64,000 nt of DNA, taken from positions 18,681,050 through 18,745,049 of the forward strand of contig ML664199.1 in the NCBI GenBank assembly GCA_007570785.1, in the 5' to 3' direction. The notes under the pieces are model-generated. The model saw only the letters and a program-made list of their open reading frames with translations. It did no database searches and was not told the DNA's origin. Of this stretch, positions 12,173 through 22,102 are shown in pieces; position 1 is the first letter of the stretch; the number at the start of each line of letters is the position of its first letter. This DNA comes from Antilocapra americana. Taxonomy: Eukaryota > Chordata > Mammalia > Artiodactyla > Antilocapridae. The position numbers and the translations under genes are program-made.

Positions 12173-14494
12173 TGCGGGGCCCCAGCTGATTCAGGCTGCA
12201 TCCATCCATACATAAATCATTCCCCTTATTCTATTGGTTACATGGTACATGGCAAGTATTGATTTTTTCCGTTGCCTCATTGCTGGAGAACACTTGGTTT
12301 TTGTGAGACAGAAAAAGAAAAAGAAAAAAAAAAAGACCAAACCAAATAAAACAAAATCCTCACTGGAGTTCAGTCTAGATAAAAAATAATCAAAACAAAA
12401 AATTGTTAGGTTTGTACCATCCTAACAATAAATGTGTTCCAAAAAGAGGATACTTTGGGGAAGGCCCTTTCCTATCTGTTTGCCTGTTCTTCCAACATAC
12501 TCTGTCTCAAAATAAAAAAAAGAATTGTTCCCAGTTGTGAAGCGCTCTGCAGGAATTAAGAGCAGCATACAGAAAGGGAGATGCTCTCTCATTGTGCAGG
12601 ACAAGAAGACATCTAATGGATCACTGCTAAACCAGGAAAAACAGAAAGTTTAGTTAAAACACAACTTGTTCTAACAACAAGAATAAGGAGACAAGAATAA
12701 TGCCTCATGGCCAAGTGACATGAATGGGACGGGAAGAAAGATGTTTTTCTAGGTTTATTTTGTGTGGTAATAAAATGTGTAAGGGTGCCTTGTTTGTGTG
12801 AAGTATAAATATAGAATGTACCTCAGCTGTCAAAATATTATGTCTTTTCATATTCAGAGACAGGACAGAGCCAAAAAAGTGAATTGGTATTAGTTTAGGA
12901 TTCTGACCAGTTGAGTAACAGAGATAGAGTGTTCTTCAGAACCTAAGTTAAAACACCCAAGAGTCTTAATACGTGACTTGTCACAAAAACCAATTTGTTT
13001 TAAAGTGATAGTGACTCTTGGACCCAGTCCAAAGGGCTGTTATTTCTGAAATATCAAAATGACTTCTTTATGAGGTTATCTGATCTAAAGGATCATTCCA
13101 ACATACAGGAGGTTGTTGCAATGAGGAAATCATTATCGGAAGGTTCCAGGGAAAGTATAAAGCGTGAAAAGACTGTAAAAAGCCCAATTTCAATGTTTTA
13201 AACTTATATGACAATTGATTATCAAGCTAACAAAGGGTGAAGCTTAGGAGCACACAATTCAGCATATTCCACAGGTGACAGGAAACTTTCTTTTGGATTT
13301 CACTTAGAGCCATCAACTAACAAACATACCATGCACAAATTTCAGATGAGAAGTAGTAAGGGCTTCTTTAACTTACTTTAAGGTTTAAAAGAATTCCTCC
13401 TAACCCAAAATATTTACTCTGCACAATAAAAAGAGTCTATTAAGTTAAGCTGTCAGTAACCTCAGAAGTTAGCTCAGGATTTCTCCTCTCTACCCTCACA
13501 AAAGCTGTGCTGGGGAGTTCTTTTTGTTCTTTGTGTTTGTCAGTTTACTCTGTGGTCCTTGGTACTTGGTTCATGTTTATGATAGGGTCTGCCCAAGAGA
13601 AGATTGTGTGGAGCAAAGCTGCAAGGGACATGTCCATGGGAGTTGGGGCCAGCCCATCTAGGTGGGGGGCCTTTCCGTGCACAGAATAATATATCTCTTT
13701 CTTCTTATTGTTAAGTTCCTTTTATTGAAGGACTCTAAACATCTCTTTTTGCATAGAAGTACTGGTTTATCTAACTTGCCATTTCAAGAGAACCTCTTTG
13801 AATAAAGATGTGGAAGGAGGGAGGCCTGCATGAAATTTTGTCTAAATTAATATTTTGTTGTATTGTTTTGTTTATGTGGCTGTTATTATTTTGAGCTCCA
13901 ATTTAGATGTGTGTTCTCTCAGCAGTCTCTCTGAGGAGAGTAAGATGCCTGTCTACCTACCTACATGGTGAAAGAATCCATAAAGGACTTTTAGATGTAG
14001 AAGAGTATTTTAGATTTAAAAGGAAAACAGACAAGAAGATAACCAAAGTGATAGGAAATGCTTTGAACCTGACTTTTTTTCTCTCTCATCCTTTCCCAAT
14101 CCAGCAACTTGAACAAATAGTTATTGAACACTTCTTGGGGACCAGGATTTATTGGAGCGAGGGGAGGCTTCCAAGGTATATGCTGGTGCTATAACCCAGC
14201 ACAAAGACCTCGCCCGGTAAACACCCAGATGTTCAGGCTGCTGCCCAGCAGAAGCGGGTCCCTTCCTTCTCTCCCTTGATGAGGCTTTGGCTGTGTCTTT
14301 TGCATTCTCTGTAGGTTGCTTCTCTAGAAAAGTCATATATTCACATTAAGTCGTTAATACCCTTTTATCCTCATTAGCTGTAACAAGATTTAAGTGACCA
14401 GCATAGAGCCTTGCCTATGCACTTTATGATAATTTGAGACCTATGGACCCAAATGGAGAGATAATTAATCAAAACTAAGGATTATCAGGTCGTG

Positions 14495-14685
14495 AGGGGT
14501 TTAAATGCACTGTCATATAATTTTTACAATAACCCTGTTTCTAAATAACTTTATTTTATGCCCATTTTAAAGATGAGGAAATTGTGGTGGGGAGAGGTCA
14601 AGTGAATTGCCTGAGGCTGACCAGTTACTAGACTGGGGAATCAGGTTTCAGACTCCTGCTGCTCTTAACCACAGCTCCTGTAGTG
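14495..14685 (-). repeat. MIR SINE, minus strand
   Basis: The reversed MIR signature is clear: 'aaagatgaggaaattgtgg', 'gaggtcaagtgaattgcc', then 'ttagtagactggg'-like text and a run of 'ctcttaaccacagctcctg'. An old, immobile element. Confidence 0.8.
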
Positions 14686-14895
14686 GGGCAGAGACGCCAG
14701 GGTGGCTGGCTGAGACCCATAAATTCCAGCTGGGAGTCTTGAGAGAGGTTATGACCAGGAAATGGCTTCTGTGCTGGCCCTGAAGCGTGTTACATTCCAC
14801 AGCTTTTGTACCTTATGGGTATACTTTGGGTCACCATGAAAAAAAAAGGAAACATTTTAATCTGCTAGTGGAGATTATTACCATTAGAAGGAATT

Positions 14896-14929
<34 letters not shown>

Positions 14930-14945
14930 CGCGCGCGCGCATGCA
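14896..14945 (+). repeat. Alternating purine-pyrimidine microsatellite (TG)n(CG)n
   Basis: A TG tract (14,896-14,920) runs directly into ten GC dinucleotides (14,921-14,940) and then ATGCA, giving 50 uninterrupted alternating bases. Such tracts are the classical Z-DNA-forming sequence. The CG half is unusual because CpG is normally depleted. Confidence 0.95.
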
Positions 14946-15152
14946 AGAGCCCTTTTGAACATGAATGTAACTTCAGGTGTGAAAGTGTTTACCTATTAAA
15001 TTACCTGTAAGGACAGAGCTGGACATTCCTGGATCGGGTTTACATAAGATAAGGCTCACCCAGAGAAGTGAAAGAGGCAGGCCCCAGCAAATGGGAATCC
15101 AAGGCAGAATTCAAACACTGCCTCTGAGCAATAGTGACTCTCCATGACTCTC

Positions 15153-15970
15153 CATTTTTCTTTTTTAAAAAATTTATTATTATTAAAAAGTTTATTTTGT
15201 CCTTTCCTTTTTAAAAATTATAGTTTATTTACAATATTACATTGTAAATCGTATGGTATACACCTTAGTCTCAGGTGTACGACATAGTGATGCAATATTT
15301 TTATAGATTATTTTACATTTAAAGTTATTATAAAATATTGGGTATATTTCCCATGCTGTGCAATGCATCCCTGAGCCTATCTTACACCAATAGTTAGTTT
15401 GTACTTCTCACCTCCCAACCTCTATATAGCCTCTCCCTACCCCACTGGTGACCCCTAGCTTGTTCTCTATATCTGTCTGCTTCTTTTGGTTATATTCACT
15501 AGTTGTGTATTTTAGATTCCACAATAAGAGATATCATACAGTATTTATCTTTCTCTATCTGACTTATTTCACTTAGCATGATATCCTCTAAACCCATTCA
15601 TGTTGTTGCAAATGGCAGACTTTCTTTTTTATGGTTGAGTAGTATTCCAGTGTGAGTGTACAGGGGCACATCTTCTTTACCCATTCATCTCTGATAGACA
15701 CTTAGATTATTTCTTTGTTTTGGCAATTATAAATAATGCTGCTATGAAAATTGATGTGTATGTACTTTTTCGAAGTAGTACTTTTAGTTTATTTGGAGAT
15801 AGGCCTAGGAATGGAATTGCTGGGTCAGATGGTAGTTCTATTTTTAGTTTTTGAAGACTCCTCATAGTGTTTTCCCTAGTGGTTGCATCAATTTACATTC
15901 CTACCATTAGTGTACAAGGGAACTCTTTTCTCTACATCCTTGCCAACATTTGTTATTTACAGACTTTTCT
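15153..15970 (-). mobile_element. L1 LINE 3' end, minus strand
   Basis: 5'-truncated L1 read in reverse. Landmarks of the L1 3' region include 'gacttatttcacttagcat' (about 15,560), 'ggttgagtagtattccag' (about 15,634), 'ggaattgctgggtcagatgg' (15,814-15,833) and 'ccttgccaacatttgttatt'. The T-rich left edge is the tail in reverse. No L1 open frame survives. Confidence 0.85.
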
Positions 15971-16193
15971 GAAGAGAACCAAAACACAACTCTTTCTTAA
16001 TTCTCTTCTAATCAAACATTGCCAGGTGAGACTAAAAAATAGTGAGTGAATATTCATTTGTAACATCATTTCCTGATCTTTTCAAAAATTTTGAAGTAGG
16101 AAAAAGTATAGTCATGAAGTGGATTGACTAGCTTGTTTGTCAGTCAGCCCCTTAAAGGAGGAAGCTGGTTTAAACTTGTCCTACAGGAACTGA

Positions 16194-16419
16194 GTGCTTC
16201 CCTGGTGACTCAGTGGCAAAGAGTGAAGAATCCACCTGAAATGCAGGAGACACAGGAGTCACAGGTTTGATCCCTGGTTCAGAAAGATCCCCTGGAGAAG
16301 GAAATGGCAACCTGCTCCAATATTCTTGCCTGGAGAATCTCATGGACAGAGGAGCCTGGTGGGCTACACTTCATAGGGTTGCAAAGAGTGGAACACAACT
16401 GAGCAACTTAGGACACATG
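16194..16419 (+). mobile_element. Bov-tA SINE, plus strand
   Basis: Starts at 'tgcttccctggtgactcag' (tRNA-Glu-derived head) and ends at 'gaacacaactgagcaac' and a short tail. It is flanked by a perfect 12-bp target-site duplication, tacaggaactga (16,182-16,193 and 16,420-16,431), so both ends are firmly placed. Confidence 0.95.
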
Positions 16420-16431
16420 TACAGGAACTGA

Positions 16432-17404
16432 ATTCATATTTTCCTGCTTGAGTTCCTTCCTTCCCAATGTTCTTGGTCTCTGTAACACAGTGTTATTTAC
16501 TTAAAAAGCATTTATGCAAGTATTGAAGGCAAAGAAATATTTTAAGATGTAACAAATAATAATGTTGATAATAGTTAACAGAGTTGATACTAATGTAGAC
16601 AAACCATCATCAGGCATGCATTCTCCTTCCTTTCCATTAAATCCCTGTGATTGTTTTTGGTCTTCTTTGTGTCCATCTGACTGATAGATTGACCAGTCCC
16701 AAAACAGAGATCCAGAAGGTACATTATGATAGTGGAAATGTAAGATTATGCCCAAATAAAGCCTGTTCCCCAGTCATTTATTTGGCCTCTATCCTGTGTC
16801 AGCAGCAGACAAGTCCCCAAAATCAAGAGCTGTCCAAATTATCAGCACACATTTCATGGCTTGGATGGATAAACAAAAGAGATGTGGGGGAGCAACCCAA
16901 CCTATACCTGTGTTATAAACTGAACTGATAAGAACCAGAGAACAGTTATTTTACCTGAATTTATTGCTTAGTGACAAAGCCTCTACCTAGAGAGAATGCT
17001 ATTCTATGGGTTACCAAGTAACTGACTGTGACAATTACTAAACAGCTGGCCAAGTAATCTACATACCCTTTAACCCCTGCCAGCTGAACAAGGGACTGTG
17101 GACAGCTCCCAAACAATAGACGCACATCTAATATTTTATTGAAGGGTTGACAGAAGCCACAGCTGTATTGGTCTGGCACCCACATGGATTTAATTATTTT
17201 AATTTGGACATCCAACTCTAGGATCTGTTGTGCTCAAAGGGTTATTGAAGCAGGGGAGACACCAAAAACAGTTCCTACCAGAAGGCTACCTGTAGAGCTT
17301 TGGGAGACAATTTTTCCTAAACACAAACTTTTGCTGAGAAGGAAGGCTTCTCAAAGATAGTTGTTTGGAGAAAGGCAAAGCAAAATCTGGCACATCACAA
17401 TTTC
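16432..17404. other. Unassigned non-coding sequence
   Basis: No repeat or gene recognised. Open frames of 84-93 codons occur on both strands at 16,501-17,215, overlap one another and have no recognisable domain. Confidence 0.45.
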
Positions 17405-17795
17405 TTTCTTTCTTTTTAATCTTTTATAGGAGCATAGTTGCTTTACAATATTGTATTATTTTCTGCTGTACAGTAATGTGAGTCTGTCATACGTATACAT
17501 ATATCCCCTCTTCTTTTGGATTTCCTTTCCATTTAGGTCACCACAGAGCATTGAGTTTTCTGAACTCTACAGTAGGTTCTCATTGTCTATTTCATATGTA
17601 GTATCAATAGTATATATACATATGTCAATCTCAATCTCTCACTTTATCCCACCTACCCTTTACCCCCTTGGTGTCCATATGCTTGTTCTCTATGTCTGGG
17701 TCTCTGTTTCTGCTTTGCAAGTAGGCTCATCTATACCATTTTTATAGATTCCACATATATGCTTTAATATATGTTTTTCTCTTTCTGACTTACAG
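17405..17795 (-). mobile_element. L1 LINE 3' fragment, minus strand
   Basis: A shorter, different L1 3' end in the same orientation as the copy at 15,153. It shows 'agttgctttacaatattgt', 'ttctgctgtacagtaatgtg', 'gcttgttctctatgtctggg' and 'ttttatagattccacatata'. It begins at a TTTC-rich reversed tail and breaks off before the coding region. Confidence 0.85.
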
Positions 17796-17891
17796 TATTC
17801 TATTGATAAATGCTGAATTGCCTAGACTATAGAATATAATCCATACACAGTAGATTAGAACTTTCCAGTACTCTTAGATGTAGACAAGTAT

Positions 17892-18525
17892 TTTGTTGTT
17901 CAGTCACTCAGTCATGTCTGACTCTTTGCGGCCACATGGACTGTAGCATGCCAGGCTTCCCTGTCCTTCACTATCTCCCTGAGTTTGCTCAAACTCATGT
18001 CCATTGAGTTGGTGATACCATCCAACCATCTCATCCTCTGCAGCTACTCTTCTTCTCCTTCCTTCATCAGGGTCTTTTTCAGTGAGTCAACTGTTTGCAT
18101 CAGGTGGCCAAAGTATTGGAGCTTCAGCTTTAGCATCAGTACTTCCAATGAATATTCAGGACTGGTTTCCTTTAGAATTGACTGGTGTGATCTCCTTGCA
18201 GTCCAAAGGACTCTCAAGAGTGTTCCCCAGCACCACAGTTTGAAAGTATCAGTTCTTTGATGCTCAGACTTCTTTATGGTCCAACTCTCACATCTGTGCA
18301 TGACTACTGGAAAAACCATAGCTTTGACTATGCAGACCTTTGTTGGCAAAGTGATGTCTCTGCTTTTTAATATGCTATCTAGATTTGTGATAGCTTTTCT
18401 TCCAAGGAGCAAGTGTCTTTAAATTTTATGGCTGCAGCTACCATCCACAGTGATCTTGAAGCCCAAGAAAATAAAATCTGCCATTGTTTCCTTTTCATCC
18501 CAATCTATTTGCCTTGAAGTGAATA
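17892..18525 (-). mobile_element. BovB LINE 3' fragment, minus strand
   Basis: Covers the end of the BovB protein and its 3' tail. The reverse-strand frame at 18,044-18,412 (122 codons) carries the post-RT region with the segment 'VFPVVMHRCESWTIKKSEH', typical of BovB. Only about 630 bp remain, so the element is 5'-truncated and cannot move. Confidence 0.9.
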
Positions 18526-19119
18526 TTACCATTTTAACACCAGAAAAATTGGATTTAGATATCCTGGTTCTAAAGGACCCTATTAAAAACCCAGATTACA
18601 TACCAAGTAATTTCTATTCTGGACTCTGAGGAGGAAAAAAAAATCTCAGGATATATTTATTTTCAGTATTTGAATGTATGTCTTTAGTTTTACTTACATC
18701 TAAAAATAAGTTTCCCTATACCAGTGAACACTCCCCACAAACACCTATGCTTCAGATTGCCAGCTTATGCATTTTCCACCCACAAATAGCTGTGGAAGGT
18801 GAGTCTGTTTTATATTGGGGTGTCCTGAATAATTTAGAGAAAACCTCACTACAACCCTCCTACCTCCACAAGACCCACTGTGGGCATCCAAGTGAACCTA
18901 TTTTCAGGAAGTGGAATCATGAATGAAACTTATCTTTTAAAAACAAATGTGCAAGAACCTCCATATCCAAGTCACTAGTGGTCATCTTTAAAAGCTTTGC
19001 TTCTGTTTCAGTTGTCATGCTATTGTGAACGATATCTTTGGAATCTTCAGAATTAGTTTACCATTACATACTAAAGTCCATCATCTTACTCAGTAGTCAC
19101 ATTTCATTTGAGACCAACT
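18526..19119. other. Unassigned non-coding sequence
   Basis: No feature found. An 82-codon plus-strand frame at 18,678-18,926 resembles no family I know. Confidence 0.45.
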
Positions 19120-19195
19120 GGATAATTTAGTACCTAGAACATTGTCTGGCACACAATTGCCCTTGATCCTTATTTGTGAATGAGTGAATGACTTC
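19120..19195 (+). repeat. L2 LINE 3' terminus, plus strand
   Basis: 'acctagaacattgtctggc' followed by 'gtgaatgagtgaatgac' matches the L2 end ('cctagaacagtgcctggcac ... gaatgaatgaa'). Confidence 0.45.
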
Positions 19196-19567
19196 AGCTT
19201 CATCCACTCGTCTTATTAACTAGAAAATGCTAAGTGAATTTGGCCAATTCAAAAATTCAAATTCATATCCACTAGATGATAATTCAGTCACTTTTTAAAA
19301 TATTTAAAGGAATCTAGTGTTCATTCTTTCATTTTATTTTTACTCGCTGAACAAATTTTATAATGTTATAAATGTTTGTAAGGTGTAGATAATATTCTAA
19401 GTATTAGGATATAATGATTAACTAGGCAGAAGTAATCTTGACTTTCAGCAATGGGAGACAGAAAATAAACAAATATATAATAAAATGTCAAGTGATAATA
19501 TATACCACAGAAAAATAAATAAAGCAGAGAGGAGGGGAGTGATGTAATGGGAGAATAAGTATCTCTA

Positions 19568-19880
19568 ATCAGTCCTAAAGGAAATCAGTCCTGAATATTC
19601 ATTGGAAGGACTGATGCTGAAGCTGAAATTCCAATCCTTTGGCTACCTGATGCAAAGAACTGAATCATTTGAAAAGACCCTGATGCTGGGAAAGATTGAA
19701 GGCAGGAGAAGGGGACGACAGAGGATGAGATGCTTGGATGGCATCGCCAACTCAATGGGCATGAGTTTGAGTAAACGCCAGGAGTTGGTGGATAGTGAAG
19801 CCTGGCATGCTGCAATCTATGGGGTCACAAATGGTCACACATGGGGTCAGACATGACTGAGCAGCTGAACTGACTGAATT
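19568..19880 (+). mobile_element. BovB LINE 3' end, plus strand
   Basis: Starts at 'cagtcctaaaggaaatcagt', passes 'attcattggaaggactgatg' and 'gaaaagaccctgatgctggg', and ends in the TGAACTGA-type tail. Only the last 310 bp of the LINE are present. Inserted into an L2. Confidence 0.9.
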
Positions 19881-19979
19881 GAAGAAGATGGCATTTGAGC
19901 AGAGACCTGAATGGATGAGGGAGCAGGACATGGGAAATCTAGGAGAGATCTTTAAGGGGAAGGAATGGCAAGAATAAGG

Positions 19980-20176
19980 GGCTTCCCTTGTAGCTCAGAT
20001 GGTAAAGAATCTGCCTGCAATGTGGGAGACCTGGATTTGATCCTTAGGTTGGGAAGATCCCTTGGAGAAAGGTATGGCAACCCATTCCAGTATTCTTGCC
20101 TGGTGAACCTGGTGAGCTGCAGTCCGTGGGTTCGCAAAGGGTCGGACACAACTGAACGACTAAGCACAGCACGTGA
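19980..20176 (+). mobile_element. Bov-tA SINE, plus strand
   Basis: Complete from 'ggcttcccttgtagctcag' to 'gacacaactgaacgactaag' and a 'cacagcacg' tail. A target-site duplication of about 11 bp with two mismatches flanks it (19,969-19,979 and 20,177-20,187). Confidence 0.93.
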
Positions 20177-20420
20177 CAAGAGTAAAGACCCCAAGGAGGG
20201 GAGTTATGTAACTATTATAATAAAAAATCACTAATATAGACAAAGTAATGAATAGCATTTTTGAGGTAATTGCAGAGACCTTTAAATGCACCTGCTTTGT
20301 AGGAGGAAAATATTTACTGCCTGTTTAGGTTTCAGGAAGCATTTGCTGTAAAAATCTTATTAATCTAATCTTAAGACTGCTGTGCTTGTTACTGAATAGC
20401 TTTCTAGTAAGCATTCTGAA

Positions 20421-20617
20421 GGGCTTCCCTGATAGCCCAGTTGGTAAAGAATCTGCCTGCAATGCAGGAGACCCCAGTTTGATTCCTGGGTTGGGAAGAT
20501 CTGTTGGAGAAGAGAAAGGCTACCCACTCCAGTACTCTGGCCTGGAGAATTCCATGAACTGTAGAGTCCATGGGATTGCAAAGAGTTGGATATGACTGAG
20601 TGATTCGCTTTCAACTG
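20421..20617 (+). mobile_element. Bov-tA SINE, plus strand
   Basis: Head 'gggcttccctgatagccca', body 'gagaaaggctacccactcc' and 'ccatgaactgtagagtccat', end 'gattcgctttcaactg'. The 7-bp duplication ttctgaa (20,414-20,420; 20,618-20,624) marks the insertion. Confidence 0.93.
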
Positions 20618-20779
20618 TTCTGAACCCTTTTTTTATATGATTATCTTTAAGATGCCAACAGTCCTTTGAAACCATGTGATATTTGCAGGGCACTTAGGAT
20701 ACACATATTGTGACAGGTATCCTGCATGGCCTGGTGTTGGAGTTGTTTGTGGGTTTGTCCATGTTTCCCTGGTAGAGTG

Positions 20780-20910
20780 GATACTCCCTAGGGGCATGTA
20801 TCCACTAGGGGCATGATACACCTTTGTCTTTACCTTTGCATCCTGCCCACCCCCACCCCTACATGTGGGGTCTTCCATACAGTGGGTGCTAAATAAATAT
20901 GTATTTTAAA
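20780..20910 (+). repeat. L2 LINE 3' end, plus strand
   Basis: 'cctttgtctttacctttgca' followed by 'cagtgggtgctaaataaat' is the L2 3' terminal pattern. A small tandem duplication of 'ctaggggcatg' (20,788-20,798 and 20,805-20,815) lies in its left part. Confidence 0.5.
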
Positions 20911-21174
20911 TATACATAAACATAATAAAACATTAATTTTATCACACAACCAAGCTGACTCCATGGCCCCACTCTTATTCCCGCTCATGTGTACCCATAG
21001 CAAGTGCTGCCCATCATGGCCATGCTTTTGGGAGGATTCCATTTGAGCCAGAATCAGAATTTCTTATTTTGTGACTCTCCTCAGCACATCATACACTGGA
21101 CCAGGAGAGGAATTTCTCTGCCTTCTATGGCCTGGCTTGTTCTTTCACCTCAGAATGCTTTTATGGATAAGTAT

Positions 21175-21520
21175 CCCATTGTGTTTTACACTTGTCATAG
21201 CTAATAATAAGGAGAAGGCAATGGCACCCCACTCCAGTACTCTTGCCTGAAAAATCCCATGGACGGAGGAGTCTGGTGGGCTGCAGTCCATGGGGTGGCT
21301 AAGAGTCAGACACGACTGAGTGAGTTCACTTTCCCTTTTCACTTTCATGCATTGGAGAAGGAAATGGCAACCCACTCCAGTGTTCTTGCCTGGAGAATCC
21401 CAGGGACGAGGGAGCCTGGTGGGCTGCCGTCTATGGGGTTGCACAGAGTTGGACACGACTGAAGCGACTTAGCAGCAGCAGCAGCCCATTGTGTTTTACT
21501 CTTGTCATAGCTAATAATAA
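21175..21520. repeat. 36-bp direct repeats flanking a BOV-A2 (target-site duplication)
   Basis: The copies at 21,175-21,210 and 21,485-21,520 both begin cccattgtgt and end ctaataataa. They differ at one base (A or T, tenth base after 'cccatt'). They abut the two ends of the BOV-A2, as a target-site duplication should, but are about twice the usual length. Confidence 0.9.
21211..21484 (+). mobile_element. BOV-A2 SINE, plus strand
   Basis: Two Bov-A monomers in tandem joined by the typical linker 'ttcactttcatgcattgga' (about 21,336-21,355). Each monomer carries 'atggcaaccccactccag'-type text and a 'cacgactga' end, and the element finishes in (AGC)n. It is bounded exactly by 36-bp direct repeats. 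Confidence 0.96.
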
Positions 21521-21901
21521 AGAAAAAAATCTGACCCTACTTACCAGAACACTGCAATAGCAGTTTGACAACCTGAGGTTTGTTTAAAATAATGTGCTTT
21601 AATGGATTAATGGCCTTTCAGCTGAAAAAGATTACCATCAGCTGAAACGGAGGGTTGAATGCTAAAATCAGACAGCCCCAGTAAATCTTAATATTTTTAT
21701 AATTTCACATAAAAATTTCTAGCCTGTACATTCTATAAGTACTGGTTTTTCTGGATGTTTATAAATACACTGATTATTTCTGGAGATGAAATCTTTCTTA
21801 ATGTTTTGAAGTATAACTAAAATAGCATGCATTTTCCATGAGTACACAACTTTCTGAGTATTTTCTACCTATTTTGTCAACCAAGTCAATAAATCCTGTG
21901 T

Positions 21902-22102
21902 AAATAATGGCTACTATTATTAAACGCCTACTATATTCCAGACATTTTATGCATTTCACCTTTAATCCCTGAATAAATTCTGCATGAAAGGTATTGTCAA
22001 TCTAACTTTCAAGATGAGGAAACTGAAGCTCAGAAAAGTTTAATAGTTTACTCAGCTAGTGAGTAACAGACATAGGATTCAAAACTTGTCTGCTAGGCTC
22101 TA
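21902..22102 (-). repeat. MIR SINE, minus strand
   Basis: Clear reversed MIR: 'cgcctactatattccagaca', 'aagatgaggaaactgaagct', 'gtttactcagctagtgag', 'aggattcaaaac'. Confidence 0.85.

Larger units (their letters stand above)
8331..14494. other. AT-rich non-coding sequence without young repeats
   Basis: No Bov-tA, BOV-A2, BovB or L1 piece is visible across about 6 kb. The stretch holds homopolymer runs, a pyrimidine tract at 12,120-12,172 and two overlapping octamers at 8,484-8,497. Open frames on both strands at 9,899-10,237 are the only protein-like texture, and I do not recognise them. Confidence 0.6.
19375..20210 (-). repeat. L2 LINE, minus strand, broken by a BovB end and a Bov-tA
   Basis: Three pieces are readable around two younger insertions: 19,375-19,567 ('gggagacagaaaataaacaa'), 19,881-19,979 ('catttgagcagagacctgaa', 'ggacatgggaaatctagg') and about 20,177-20,210. 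Read in reverse they follow the L2 3' half. The family assignment is moderate, but the continuity across the insertions is clear. Confidence 0.6.

Noticed and set aside
16194..16270. tRNA-like sequence at SINE heads
   Set aside because: It is the degenerate tRNA-Glu-derived head of Bov-tA. I see no intact cloverleaf or functional tRNA gene.
18044..18412. 122-codon minus-strand frame
   Set aside because: C-terminal part of BovB in a 630-bp fragment; not a host gene.
20360..21462. Frames of about 67-103 codons on both strands
   Set aside because: These overlap Bov-tA, BOV-A2 or L2 sequence, and similar translations recur wherever the SINEs occur.
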